A DNA stretch of 34,901 nucleotides from a virus: IMG/VR virus record IMGVR_UViG_3300043313_001987, positions 1 through 34,901 of that record. One strand, written 5' to 3'. Positions 16,543 to 23,798 of the stretch are shown here, piece after piece. The first letter of the stretch is position 1. The number at the start of each line of letters is the position of its first letter. The notes beneath the pieces are model-generated. The model was given only the letters and a program-made list of their open reading frames with translations. It searched no databases and had not been told where the DNA came from. The position numbers and the translations under genes are program-made.

Positions 16543-17804
16543 CAGGGGACCAGCCTTGTGACCGCAAGAACTCGGAACCCGGTAATGGCAGCGTCGGTGA
16601 AGGACCCCGGGAGATCGGCCTGTCCCGCCCACATCCCGCCGATCCGAGGTGACCTACCGAGAACGGTGTCGGATACGGCGGCGCCACCCTGTGTCGCGGA
16701 GTAGATGCCGGGGACGGCGGCGGCGCTCACGCACAGAACGGCGACCGCGTAACGTTGCCCTCGAACTTTGGCGAGCGACGGCGTCAGGGTGCGCAGGTAG
16801 GCGGTGTAGGTCGTCGCGTAGAGCGTCAGGTCGTTCGGTGTCGAGGCGACGAGGGTGCCGTTGCCGGCGGCGTCGATCCGGTAGATGCCGACCCGGATGA
16901 GTGTCGGGGTCGCAGCGGCGGCCGTTCCGCCGGTGTAGGTCTCGATGCCGGTGACCGTCTCGGTCTTCTCGGCGGTGAAGTAGTGCAGCATGAGACGGCC
17001 GGAGAGGAGCGGCTGAGCGAGGGAGCCGGAGAGCGCGAGTACCCGTGAGCACGGCACCATCTCGCCGACGTCGAGCGGGTCGATCCGACGGCCGACGAGC
17101 CCGAGCGTCTCGTTGATCCGGACGTCTTCGTCGTAGCGGTAGACGCCTTCCTGGGTGAGGTCGGTTCGGAGTGCGTTGGTGATCGCGGGGTCGGCGTCGG
17201 CGCCGGCCGGGCCGGTCGCTCCGGTGTCGCCTTTGAGCCCGACGGGCCCGGCTGGGCCGATCGGGCCGGTTGGACCCGTGGGTCCGGTGGGACCCGGCAC
17301 GGTCGAGTCGGCGCCGGCCAGGCCGGGGTTACCGATCGGGCCGGCTGGTCCGACGGGCCCGGCTGGGCCGATCGGGCCGGTTGGACCCGGGATCGTGGAC
17401 GCCGCACCGACGGGCCCTCGAGGTCCGGCAGGTCCGGTGGGACCGGGGATCGTGGACGGGTCGCCGGTGGGACCGGTCGCACCGATGTCACCTTTGGGTC
17501 CGGTGGGTCCCCGTGCACCGGCCGGCCCGACCGGTCCGGTCGCACCCTGATCGCCGGCGGGTCCTGCGTCACCCGGTTCGCCCGGTTCGCCTCGGGGCCC
17601 GGCCGGGCCCGGGTCACCCTTCGGGCCTGGCACGCTGGAGTCGGCACCGGCCGGGCCTGCCGGGCCCTGTTCACCGACCGGGCCGACCGGACCCGGCACG
17701 GTCGAGTCGGCGCCGGCCGGGCCGGGGTTACCGATGGCGGCGGTGCCGTCGACGACGATGTTGACCGGGTCGACATGGACCGTGAACCCGACGGTGTCGG
17801 TCAT
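16542..17804 (-). CDS. Collagen-like tail fibre or virion fibre protein
   Basis: 420 residues. A short N-terminal beta segment ([20 protein letters not shown]) leads into about 190 residues of Gly-X-Y triplets (27 to about 215). These are broken at intervals by [23 protein letters not shown] and ASTIPGP. The C-terminal 200 residues are a globular beta domain ([43 protein letters not shown]) that probably trimerises and binds a receptor. It is coupled to the 110-residue gene before it. Its place upstream of the terminase, away from the other tail genes, is unusual. Confidence 0.88.
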   Translation of the reverse strand: MTDTVGFTVHVDPVNIVVDGTAAIGNPGPAGADSTVPGPVGPVGEQGPAGPAGADSSVPGPKGDPGPAGPRGEPGEPGDAGPAGDQGATGPVGPAGARGPTGPKGDIGATGPTGDPSTIPGPTGPAGPRGPVGAASTIPGPTGPIGPAGPVGPAGPIGNPGLAGADSTVPGPTGPTGPTGPIGPAGPVGLKGDTGATGPAGADADPAITNALRTDLTQEGVYRYDEDVRINETLGLVGRRIDPLDVGEMVPCSRVLALSGSLAQPLLSGRLMLHYFTAEKTETVTGIETYTGGTAAAATPTLIRVGIYRIDAAGNGTLVASTPNDLTLYATTYTAYLRTLTPSLAKVRGQRYAVAVLCVSAAAVPGIYSATQGGAAVSDTVLGRSPRIGGMWAGQADLPGSFTDAAITGFRVLAVTRLVP

Positions 17805-18136
17805 CAGCAGTCGTCCGTGCGGAGCAGGAGCCGGCCGCCGAGGGGAAGCCGGACCGTGTCGGGTCCCCAGGCGATGCGCATGGCCCAGCTGGTCTGGTCC
17901 GGGAGGGTCGCCGTGACCGTGTCGTCGAGCGTGAACACCACGTCGGTACCGACGACGGTGACGTCGAACTCGGCGAGCGGTTCGGTCAGCGTGGAACGCC
18001 AGACAGGACAGGTGATGTCCCAGCCGGCCACGGTGGCCTCGGCGACCCCGGTGAACGACACCCGCAGGCTCGGCGTCTCACCCCGGCTGAACACGAGGTC
18101 GAGTGGCTGCCAGTCGGTCAGCTCGAGGACAGCCAT
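17804..18136 (-). CDS. Beta-sandwich virion protein (BppU N-terminal-like)
   Basis: 110 residues: [25 protein letters not shown], then [34 protein letters not shown] and [24 protein letters not shown]. The pattern of G....ATV..W.I...V....P, a D....G..V.FTL segment and a final LL.G.L.L is that of BppU-like N-terminal domains. These anchor receptor-binding proteins to a baseplate. The stop overlaps the fibre start by one base. It probably connects the fibre to the tail. Confidence 0.65.
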   Translation of the reverse strand: MAVLELTDWQPLDLVFSRGETPSLRVSFTGVAEATVAGWDITCPVWRSTLTEPLAEFDVTVVGTDVVFTLDDTVTATLPDQTSWAMRIAWGPDTVRLPLGGRLLLRTDDC

Positions 18137-18164
18137 CGCATGCTCCTCTCCGGCGTCGACGGGT

Positions 18165-18218
18165 GTTCGGGTCTTACAGGACCGGGCAGAGGCGACCTGT
18201 CCGGCACCATGCCCGAAC
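18165..18218 (-). other. Imperfect nested hairpin in the gap before the BppU-like gene
   Basis: Outer arms GTTCGGG (18165-18171) and CCCGAAC (18212-18218) and inner arms ACAGG (18176-18180) and CCTGT (18196-18200) can pair. There is no U-tract. It lies just after the coiled-coil gene on the minus transcript and may be an attenuator or mRNA-stability element. Confidence 0.35.
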
Positions 18219-18223
18219 GGCTT

Positions 18224-18529
18224 CTACGGTTCGACGGGAGCCTCGCCGCCCGGGTCGAACGGGGCGTCCGGGGTCTCGGGGTCGGTGCCGAGGCTGTCGA
18301 GCTGCGTCCCGAACGAACGGAGCTGGTCGATCTCGGCGGTCAGGTCGACGTCGGCGTCGGCGTTGGCCAGCTTCGTCTCGATACGTTCGACCGCCTCGGT
18401 GAGGTCGGTGCCGAGATCGGCGATCGCGCTGCGGAGGTCATCGGTCTGGGACATGAGCTTCTCCAGTTGGTGGCAGAGGTGGACGGCGGGGAACAGGATC
18501 GTGGCCAGGCTGTGACGGTGTCGGCTCAT
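18224..18529 (-). CDS. Coiled-coil phage protein, first gene of the late cluster
   Basis: 101 residues from ATG 18529 (GGGAGG about 10 nt upstream). An internal ATG at 18454 also has a GGAG site and would give 76 residues. The longer form has a basic-hydrophobic N-terminus (SRHRHSLATILFPAVHL). The rest is a coiled coil (DDLRSAIADLGTDLTEAVERIETKLAN...DLTAEIDQLRSFGTQLDSLG) and a proline/acidic tail. Similar short coiled-coil proteins accompany phage fibre genes. The 172-bp stretch upstream (18530-18701) shows no gene and no clear promoter. Confidence 0.65.
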   Translation of the reverse strand: MSRHRHSLATILFPAVHLCHQLEKLMSQTDDLRSAIADLGTDLTEAVERIETKLANADADVDLTAEIDQLRSFGTQLDSLGTDPETPDAPFDPGGEAPVEP

Positions 18530-18701
18530 CCGATGGAGCCTCCCGGGTGCGCAGGTTGCACCGTCGACGACGGACGGGTGACCGGCGCCCGGTCCGGCTC
18601 AGCCCTGTCGGCGAGCCCGGATCCGGCCGCACGGTGGCCATCCAACTGCTGAGGGTACATGAAGCAACACATGGCCTGGTGGGAGCCTGCCGGGGTCGAC
18701 G

Positions 18702-19361
18702 TCAGCCACGGCGTCCGGCCGGCTTGTACCGGGCGATGTCACGGTCGTAGACCCGGGGGCTCGCCGAGTGGTGGATCCGGACCAGTTCGACCGGCGGCAG
18801 GTACTTGTGGACCGCCCGGAACCGGCCACACCACTCGCACAGCCCGGCGTAGTACGGCGCCGTCCCACCGGGCCGGACCCCGACCGGTTCATGCCGGTGG
18901 TCGTCACGCCAACAGTTCGAACACCACCCGTCGGGGGCGACCGCTGCGGTCGGGTCCGGTCGCTCGGTCGCCGACGTGTACGGCGACCACGCGGTCACCT
19001 CGACGGCGAGGAGCCGGGCCATCAACGCCGCGCCGGCCACCGCGACGTCGACCGTACGCAACGCCGCCGCCGCGACGTCGGGGGTGGTGGCGGCGTCACC
19101 GGTCGGGTCGGTGACCGTCACCGGTGTCCCGCCACAGGTGAGCCCGTCGTGTTCGCAACGCCGATGGTCCCGCTCGTGGGTGAAGCACCACAACCTCGGT
19201 ACCGCTTCGACGTGACCGTCGTACCGGGCCGCCTTGGGGTGACCGGCCAGGCTGTCACCGATCAGGGTGAGCGCCTGGTCGTGCAGGGTCCGGGCCCGGA
19301 GCAGGTCGGCGATCGCCTCGTCGAGGAGCCGGCGTCGGGTGTGCGCAGCCAACGCCCTCAC
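18702..19361 (-). CDS. Hypothetical protein with zinc-binding-like Cys/His pairs
   Basis: 219 residues, ATG 19361 overlapping the previous stop by 4 nt. A helical N-terminal region (LLDEAIADLLRARTLHDQALTLIGDSL) precedes a Cys/His group (LWCFTHERDHRRCEHDGLTCGG) and a later treble-clef-like set (WCSNCWRDDHRHEP...LCEWCGRF). An Ala-rich hydrophobic helix lies in the middle (VAAAALRTVDVAVAGAALMARLL). No family is recognised. It is the last gene of the early operon and lies downstream of the putative origin. Confidence 0.7.
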   Translation of the reverse strand: MRALAAHTRRRLLDEAIADLLRARTLHDQALTLIGDSLAGHPKAARYDGHVEAVPRLWCFTHERDHRRCEHDGLTCGGTPVTVTDPTGDAATTPDVAAAALRTVDVAVAGAALMARLLAVEVTAWSPYTSATERPDPTAAVAPDGWCSNCWRDDHRHEPVGVRPGGTAPYYAGLCEWCGRFRAVHKYLPPVELVRIHHSASPRVYDRDIARYKPAGRRG

Positions 19362-19837
19362 GCCGTCCCCCCGTCCGCGGGGTCCGGTGTCTCGTCCACC
19401 GCGGCAGCCTCGGCGTCGGGGTCGACGTGGACGGCCTTCGCCGCGGCGAGCGCAGCCCGTGCGTCGGCGACGCAGCGGCCCTGAACGTCCTCGGGCAGCC
19501 AGTCGGTCGGTGCGTCGACGTTGCGTTCACGACGCCGGGTCTCGGCACGCTCGTACACGTTCGGCTCGAGCTTGGCCGGCACCGCGGGTGACTCGGGTTC
19601 GGGCGCCAGCAGGTTCGCCAGGGTCTTCGCGGTGACGGTGACCGTACCGGAGTGCTCGAGGTCGGCGGTGAGCAGCTGGTGCGCCGCGGCGTCGTGGGTG
19701 GCGTGAAGGTGCCGTCGGGTCCGGTGCCTCCACGCACCCACGTTCGACGGGGTGGCGATCGCTGTGAGGGCACGGTCGAGGAGGATCTCGATCGCGTCGT
19801 CGACGAGCCCGTCGAACGTGAGGTCGGTGGCGTTCAC
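19358..19837 (-). CDS. Hypothetical protein
   Basis: 159 residues from GTG 19837, with GGAG 5 nt upstream. It is helical at the N-terminus (LVDDAIEILLDRALTAI, then WRHRTRRHLHATHDAAAHQLLTADL). A short segment TVTAKTLANLLAPEP follows, then a charged linker, a helix and an acidic tail. No recognised motif. It is encoded directly after the putative replication origin, and its stop overlaps the next start by 4 nt. Confidence 0.7.
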   Translation of the reverse strand: MNATDLTFDGLVDDAIEILLDRALTAIATPSNVGAWRHRTRRHLHATHDAAAHQLLTADLEHSGTVTVTAKTLANLLAPEPESPAVPAKLEPNVYERAETRRRERNVDAPTDWLPEDVQGRCVADARAALAAAKAVHVDPDAEAAAVDETPDPADGGTA

Positions 19838-19868
19838 ACGGCAACTCCGGACGGCTCGCCGAATGCCC

Positions 19869-19877
19869 TGTGGACAA
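19869..19877 (-). promoter_or_regulatory. DnaA box (TTGTCCACA)
   Basis: The minus strand reads TTGTCCACA, an exact match to the GC-preferred DnaA box of Streptomyces and relatives (one base from E. coli TTATCCACA). It lies 66 bp from a tandem iteron array next to the replication initiator gene. This supports an origin that recruits host DnaA. Confidence 0.7.
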
Positions 19878-19894
19878 CCTCCTGGGTCACGCGG

Positions 19895-19906
19895 AAAACC
19901 GGTTTT
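19895..19906. promoter_or_regulatory. AT-flanked palindrome AAAACCGGTTTT beside the iterons
   Basis: A perfect 12-bp palindrome with four-base A and T ends, rare in this GC-rich genome, is followed by GC palindromes (CCGGGCCCGG, 19913-19922 and again near 19928-19938). It may be an operator or part of the origin. The GC palindromes could also act as a terminator for the initiator transcript. Confidence 0.45.
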
Positions 19907-19942
19907 GATCTACCGGGCCCGGTTCCCGGGCCCGGGGAAGCC

Positions 19943-20060
19943 GTTACTACGCCGTTGGTCACAGCGTTACTCACAGCGTTACTCACGGCGCTGTCACTCC
20001 ATCAGTAGCGCCGTCTGTCACGCCGTCAGTCACGCCGTTACGGGCACCGTTACCTGATCC
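19943..20060. repeat. Tandem 12-bp iterons, putative replication origin
   Basis: About ten tandem units of 11-12 bp: GTTGGTCACAGC, GTTACTCACAGC, GTTACTCACGGC, GTCTGTCACGCC, GTCAGTCACGCC and degenerate relatives at both ends. The consensus is GTYNSTCACNSC. The array starts inside the C-terminal codons of the initiator-like gene, where it encodes GVTD repeats, and continues about 40 bp past that gene's stop (19983). Repeat conservation beyond the coding part argues for a DNA function. With the DnaA box this looks like an iteron origin. Confidence 0.75.
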
Positions 20061-20396
20061 GTGACCGGAACCGTTCCGGAACCGGGCCTGACGTTCCGCG
20101 GCGGCCTTGCGATCGCGCAGGATCTTCTCCCGGGACGGCTGGTACTGGTCGTAGTCATGGATCCGGTAGCCGGCGCCGTCGCGCTCCCACAACCCGACGG
20201 CCACGAGCTCAGCGATCGCCTTGCCGGGCTGTGGCATGAACCCGACCGATTCCGCTGCGCCCCGGGACAGACGGCCGTCGGTGGCGTTCTGGTTCGAGTA
20301 GCAGATCGACGCGATGAGCAGCCACCGCGCCGGCGCCGACACCTCGCCGATCTTCGGGTGCGTGTACATGCCGTCGTCGAGTCGGACCCATGGCAT
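19983..20396 (-). CDS. Replication initiator-like winged-helix protein
   Basis: 137 residues from ATG 20396. MPWVRLDDGMYTHPKIGEV, then RWLLIASICYSNQNATDGRLSRGAAESVGFMP...AIAELVAVGLWERDGAGYRIHDYDQYQPSREKILRDRKAAAERQARFR is the N-terminal winged-helix pattern of phage replisome organiser proteins (DnaD/Rep-like). A basic helix follows, then a repetitive tail (NGVTDGVTDGATDGVTAP) encoded by the iterons. No helicase-loader domain is left, so the protein is short for the family. It probably binds the adjacent iterons and brings in host replication proteins. Confidence 0.75.
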   Translation of the reverse strand: MPWVRLDDGMYTHPKIGEVSAPARWLLIASICYSNQNATDGRLSRGAAESVGFMPQPGKAIAELVAVGLWERDGAGYRIHDYDQYQPSREKILRDRKAAAERQARFRNGSGHGSGNGARNGVTDGVTDGATDGVTAP

Positions 20397-20397
20397 C

Positions 20398-20703
20398 TCA
20401 GTTCTCCTCGGACCGCTCGGGGCGGGTGTCGTCGGTCTCGTCCTGGTCATAGACACGGGCGGCGCTCGTGGCGGTGGCGACCCGTCGGGCCATCCGGTGG
20501 GCGCCGAGGTGCCACCCGGCGAACATCCCGGCTGTGAACGCGACGACCGGCCAGCCGAGGAGCACCGCGGCGACCGCGACGGCGATCCCGATGGCCCCGA
20601 GGTCGACGTGGGCCGGTGGGTCACCGCGGGCGCCGTCGGCGACGATGAGGAGCAGACCGAGCCAGGCCAGCACCCAGCAGCCGAGCATCAACACATCAGC
20701 CAC
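20398..20703 (-). CDS. Hypothetical membrane protein (2-3 TM)
   Basis: 101 residues. Hydrophobic segments lie at about 3-22 (VLMLGCWVLAWLGLLLIVAD), 35-50 (GAIGIAVAVAAVLLGW) and 51-66 (PVVAFTAGMFAGWHLG), then a polar acidic tail (YDQDETDDTRPERSEEN). No family recognised. It overlaps the 93-residue membrane gene before it by 8 nt, so the two probably act together. The stop lies 2 nt from the initiator start. Confidence 0.72.
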   Translation of the reverse strand: MADVLMLGCWVLAWLGLLLIVADGARGDPPAHVDLGAIGIAVAVAAVLLGWPVVAFTAGMFAGWHLGAHRMARRVATATSAARVYDQDETDDTRPERSEEN

Positions 20704-20977
20704 CGTCGTCGCCCAGCTCGACGGTGAAGAACGCCGCGGCGGTACCGAGGCCGAGCCCGACGATGATCATGACCTGGAACGCGGAGAGGTACTCGTGGGC
20801 GGCGAACCCGGTCAGGATCCCGGCGGCGGCGGTGACGACGACGGTGAGGACGGTGACGGGCCAGCGGCGCCTCTCCGGCGCTTCGATGAGCGTCGGTTCG
20901 GTGCCGGCGGTGAACGCCTCGATCGCCTCGTCGGTGACGACCTGGTCGAGACCGGGATGGGTTTTCTTGTAGGCCAC
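20696..20977 (-). CDS. Hypothetical membrane protein (2 TM)
   Basis: 93 residues from GTG 20977, with GAAAGGG 8 nt upstream. The cytosolic N-terminus is polar (YKKTHPGLDQVVTDEAIEAFTAG). Two TM segments follow: about 40-60 (WPVTVLTVVVTAAAGILTGFAA) and 64-86 (LSAFQVMIIVGLGLGTAAAFFTV). Function unknown. Paired membrane proteins in an early phage operon could be superinfection-exclusion proteins, but nothing in the sequence proves this. Confidence 0.68.
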   Translation of the reverse strand: MAYKKTHPGLDQVVTDEAIEAFTAGTEPTLIEAPERRRWPVTVLTVVVTAAAGILTGFAAHEYLSAFQVMIIVGLGLGTAAAFFTVELGDDGG

Positions 20978-21017
20978 GGGGGAAGCCCTTTCGATAGGTG
21001 GACGGGTTGGGTTGGGG

Positions 21018-21821
21018 TTAGACGGTGAGTCGGTCGGGCCACGGTCGGGCCCGACCGATCGCGGTGGCGTAGTCGTCACGGCGCCGTGCGGCACGACCGG
21101 ACGGTGGTGTGGTGGGCCGGTCCCGGTACTGGGCGGTGATCCCGTCACGGAGCATCCGGCACGCCTCCGAACGAAGCTGGGACACCCTCGAGATGGTCAC
21201 CCCCAACTGGTCGGCGAGGGACCTCGACGACCGGCCCTGGACGAAGTAGCCGACCGCGACGGTGCGCTGCAGGACCGGGAGCAACCGGACCGCGTCGGCC
21301 AGGTACACGGCGAGCTCGGCGTCCTCAAGGACACTGCCCGGCCCCGGTCCGGCGTCCGCGACCAGATCGCCCACCGTCGCCGGCCCGTCCTCACCGGCGG
21401 GCACCTCGAGGTGCAGGACGACCGCCCGGTCCGACCGTTCCCTGATCCGGGCCAGCGCGGTCACGGTCACCTGCAACGCCTCGGCGAGCTCAGCCGGCGA
21501 CGGCCGTCGACCACGGTCGGCGATGAACCGGCGCTCGACGTCGACGACCCGACGGTCCGCCAGGCGCACCGACCGGGGCGCCCAATCCGTCGCCCGGACC
21601 GCGTCGAGGATTGCGCCACGGATCCGGACCGAAGCGAACCGACCGAACGGCACGCCCCGGGCCGGGTCGAACCGGGCCGCGGCCTCGACCAGACCGAGGT
21701 TCCCGGCGGCGGCGAGCTCGTCACGGTCGACATGGGGTGGGAACCCGGGCGCCACCTGACACACCACGATCCGGACCAGGCCCAGGTGCGCTTCGATCAG
21801 ATCCGAGGCGGTGCCGGTCAC
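21018..21821 (-). CDS. RNA polymerase sigma factor, FliA/WhiG-like
   Basis: 267 residues from GTG 21821 (GTGA overlap with the SWIM gene). Region 2 is clear at about 5-85: HLGLVRIVV...DRDELAAAGNLGLVEAAARFDPARGVPFGRFASVRIRGAILDAVRATDWAPRSVR, the pattern of the FliA/WhiG/SigB-type sigma70 group. Region 3 is RRPSPAELAEALQVT. Region 4 at about 190-235 has the promoter -35 helix-turn-helix SRSLADQLGVTISRVSQLRSEACRML. There is no region 1.1. It would redirect host core polymerase, most simply to the phage late genes. Full-length sigma factors are uncommon in phages of this size. Confidence 0.9.
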   Translation of the reverse strand: MTGTASDLIEAHLGLVRIVVCQVAPGFPPHVDRDELAAAGNLGLVEAAARFDPARGVPFGRFASVRIRGAILDAVRATDWAPRSVRLADRRVVDVERRFIADRGRRPSPAELAEALQVTVTALARIRERSDRAVVLHLEVPAGEDGPATVGDLVADAGPGPGSVLEDAELAVYLADAVRLLPVLQRTVAVGYFVQGRSSRSLADQLGVTISRVSQLRSEACRMLRDGITAQYRDRPTTPPSGRAARRRDDYATAIGRARPWPDRLTV

Positions 21822-22063
21822 CTGACGGCCTCGGCGGTCACGTCGACGACGACGACCAGGCGGACCGCCAACAGGTGGGCGCACTGGTCGGTGCGGGCCG
21901 GGCAGTCACACGACCAGACCCGCCGCCAGTAGGCGACCCGGTAGACGGTCCCGTCACCGCGGCATGACCCGACCACCCGGTCGTGGTCGACACGCTGCAA
22001 CGTCACCCGCCCCTCACACAGGTACCGGCGGGCCTTCTGCGCGGCGTTCTCCCGGGTCGCCAT
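21818..22063 (-). CDS. SWIM zinc-finger protein
   Basis: 81 residues from ATG 22063, sharing one base with the previous stop. The SWIM motif is complete: W-SCDCPARTDQCAHLLAV with C52, C54, C61 and H63 (CxCx6CxH). The helix NAAQKARRYLCEGRVTLQRVD precedes it. SWIM modules bind DNA or proteins and are encoded in many actinophages near recombination or regulatory genes. The stop overlaps the sigma factor start by 4 nt, so they are translated together. Confidence 0.85.
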   Translation of the reverse strand: MATRENAAQKARRYLCEGRVTLQRVDHDRVVGSCRGDGTVYRVAYWRRVWSCDCPARTDQCAHLLAVRLVVVVDVTAEAVR

Positions 22064-22263
22064 CACGCCGCACCCCGGGGCCCGGGCAGGTCGGCGAGGT
22101 GTTCCTCGACGAACTGGACCGGTACCCACTCGAGCCCGACCCGGACATGGACCGTCGGCGTGACCTCGACCCCGTCAGCCGGCCACCGGACCAGCAACGC
22201 CGCCCCCAGCAACGGGTGACCCGGCTCGGTCACCCGGGCCGCCAGCTCGAACCCGATGTTCAT
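22063..22263 (-). CDS. Hypothetical protein
   Basis: 66 residues, beta-rich (IGFELAARVTEPGHPLLGAALLVRW, VHVRVGLEWVPVQFV). No recognised motif. It is coupled at both ends, with ATG 22263 overlapping the WhiB-like stop by 4 nt and its own stop sharing a base with the SWIM start. Confidence 0.7.
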   Translation of the reverse strand: MNIGFELAARVTEPGHPLLGAALLVRWPADGVEVTPTVHVRVGLEWVPVQFVEEHLADLPGPRGAA

Positions 22264-22670
22264 GACGCCACCCGCTGCGAAACCTCGACCCGCAACGGTC
22301 GACCGTTGCTGCGCGACACGACGACCAGCCCGTCACGTTCGAGCCGGCCAAGATGGCGGCGGGCGGTCACGTCGTCGATCCCGACCCGGTCCATCAGGTC
22401 ACGGACCGACGACGCACCCCGCCCGACCTCCGCGAGGACCAGGAGCCGTTCCTGTTCGGTCGCCGAGTAGCGGCGCACGTTCCGCTCGAGCGCCGTCAGG
22501 CCACCCCACACGCCGTACGGTTCCACCGCGGCGACCGCCTCGGCCAGGCACACGTCGCGGACCGGGCAACGCCGACACACCGACTTGGCGTAGCCGATCG
22601 TGGCCGGCGAGTGCCACAGGTCCGGGTTCTTCCCACGACACGAGGCGTCGTCACGCCACCCCCCCGTCAC
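22260..22670 (-). CDS. WhiB-family regulator fused to a winged-helix domain
   Basis: 136 residues. The WhiB domain (1-65) has all four cluster cysteines, C11, C32, C35 and C41 (C-x20-CxxCx5C), plus the GVWGG turn (53-57) and a basic stretch (ERNVRR). It should therefore bind a 4Fe-4S cluster and contact the main sigma factor. An additional winged helix-turn-helix spans about 70-128 (RLLVLAEVGRGASSVRDLMDRVGIDDVTARRHLGRLERDGLVVVS). Stand-alone WhiB proteins usually end soon after the basic stretch, so the fusion is unusual. Neighbouring regulators (SWIM, sigma) suggest control of the early-to-late switch or of host transcription. Confidence 0.88.
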   Translation of the reverse strand: MTGGWRDDASCRGKNPDLWHSPATIGYAKSVCRRCPVRDVCLAEAVAAVEPYGVWGGLTALERNVRRYSATEQERLLVLAEVGRGASSVRDLMDRVGIDDVTARRHLGRLERDGLVVVSRSNGRPLRVEVSQRVAS

Positions 22671-23077
22671 GTCTCGACCCCGGCCTTCTCACCGGCCAGG
22701 AACAACGCCATGGCGGCCACGTACCGGCCGACGCTGTACCCGGCCTCGTACTCCCGACCGGACTTCGGCGGGACCCGGGTCTCGACCCCGCCAGGGACGG
22801 AGGCGTCACCGATCGTGCGGGTGACCCCCCGGTAGCCGTCGAGCCAACCCTCGGCCAGATCCAGGGACGGCTTCGCCTTCAGGTCGGCGAGGACGGCGTC
22901 GAGGTCCTCGAGGCGTTCCAGGATCCGGTCGGCGACCCGGTGCAGGGTCAGGTCAGCGGCGAGCGTGTCGCGGGAGTCGACGATCCCGACCGCGACCTCG
23001 GCGCACAACACCCCGTTCACGGTCACCTTCCCGCCGGCGGTGACCACCACCGTCACGTCGTCCCCGGGCTGCCTCAC
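22667..23077 (-). CDS. Hypothetical protein
   Basis: 136 residues from GTG 23077, 4-nt overlaps at both ends. A beta hairpin (DVTVVVTAGGKVTVNGVLCAEVAVGIV) is followed by a helix (RVADRILERLEDLDAVLADLKAKPSLDLAEGWLDGY) and a polar section. A short hydrophobic stretch (YSVGRYVAAMALFLAGE) closes the protein. No family recognised. Confidence 0.7.
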   Translation of the reverse strand: MRQPGDDVTVVVTAGGKVTVNGVLCAEVAVGIVDSRDTLAADLTLHRVADRILERLEDLDAVLADLKAKPSLDLAEGWLDGYRGVTRTIGDASVPGGVETRVPPKSGREYEAGYSVGRYVAAMALFLAGEKAGVET

Positions 23078-23502
23078 GACGCCTCCCTCTGCGCCTCGGC
23101 CTGGGCGGCGAGCTGGTCGACGTCGTCCTCCCAGCCGGCCCCGGGCGGGGTGCCCTCACCCGGCGGGCCGTACTCCCAGTGCCGACCGAACATGCGCACA
23201 CCGCCGGGCTGGAACGACCCGAGCGCGATCCCCTCGGCCAACCGGTTGAACACGTCACCGACCCTGCCGTCGTTCTTGCGGCCACCACCCGGGATGCCGT
23301 ATTGCAAGATGTCGCCACGACAGGCGAGCGCATCGACGCACACCCGGGACCGGATCCGGCGGCCACCCTCCCCGTAGTCGAGGAGACGTTCCTGCCACAG
23401 CGGCACCGCCACCTCGAGGCTGGCCATCATCAGCGTGTACTGCGGGGACAGGTCGGCCGCCGGCCACGGCGCCCACCCGTCCACCGTGCTCGGCCCCATC
23501 AC
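23074..23502 (-). CDS. Hypothetical protein
   Basis: 142 residues from GTG 23502 (the second codon is ATG). It is Trp/Pro-rich at the N-terminus (DGWAPWPAADLSPQYTLMM). The middle contains RIRSRVCVDALACRGDILQYGIPGGGRKNDGRVGDVFNRLAEG. The C-terminus is Gly/Pro-rich and acidic. No known motif is seen. It lies in the run of coupled genes after the recombination genes. Confidence 0.68.
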   Translation of the reverse strand: MMGPSTVDGWAPWPAADLSPQYTLMMASLEVAVPLWQERLLDYGEGGRRIRSRVCVDALACRGDILQYGIPGGGRKNDGRVGDVFNRLAEGIALGSFQPGGVRMFGRHWEYGPPGEGTPPGAGWEDDVDQLAAQAEAQREAS

Positions 23503-23798
23503 GTCGTCTTCCCCGACCGGTGGAGGTCGAGGAGCCGGTCGACGGCCGGACCATGGTCGACCTCAACACCCGGCGCCGGCAGAGCCCGACCGGTGTCACG
23601 GAACGCCTCGACGAGCCGGGCCCGCTCCGCGACGGCACGGTCCAGGCGGTGGTCGTCGACCAACGCACGCAACCAGCGTGCCCTCGACGGCACCCTCACC
23701 GCGACCCACAGGAGCATCCGGTCACCGGCCGGGTCATGGTCGTCGGTGACCAGAAGACGGTCCAGGACACCGGCACGGAAACGACGGCGACGGCTCAA
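23499..23798 (-). CDS. Hypothetical protein starting at TTG
   Basis: 99 residues. TTG 23798 is chosen because it overlaps the ERF stop by 4 nt (TTGA) and has GGGAGG 6 nt upstream. The N-terminus is basic (SRRRRFRAGVLDRLL). Helices follow (RARWLRALVDDHRLDRAVAERARLVEAFRDTG, PAVDRLLDLHRSGKTT). No family recognised. Basic character and linkage to ERF could mean a nucleic-acid-binding partner, by position only. Confidence 0.62.
   Translation of the reverse strand: MSRRRRFRAGVLDRLLVTDDHDPAGDRMLLWVAVRVPSRARWLRALVDDHRLDRAVAERARLVEAFRDTGRALPAPGVEVDHGPAVDRLLDLHRSGKTT

Noticed and set aside
18530-18701. tRNA or promoter in the gap before the late operon
   Set aside because: No cloverleaf with a T-loop GTTC motif was found, and boxes such as TACCCT have no partner at 16-18 bp.
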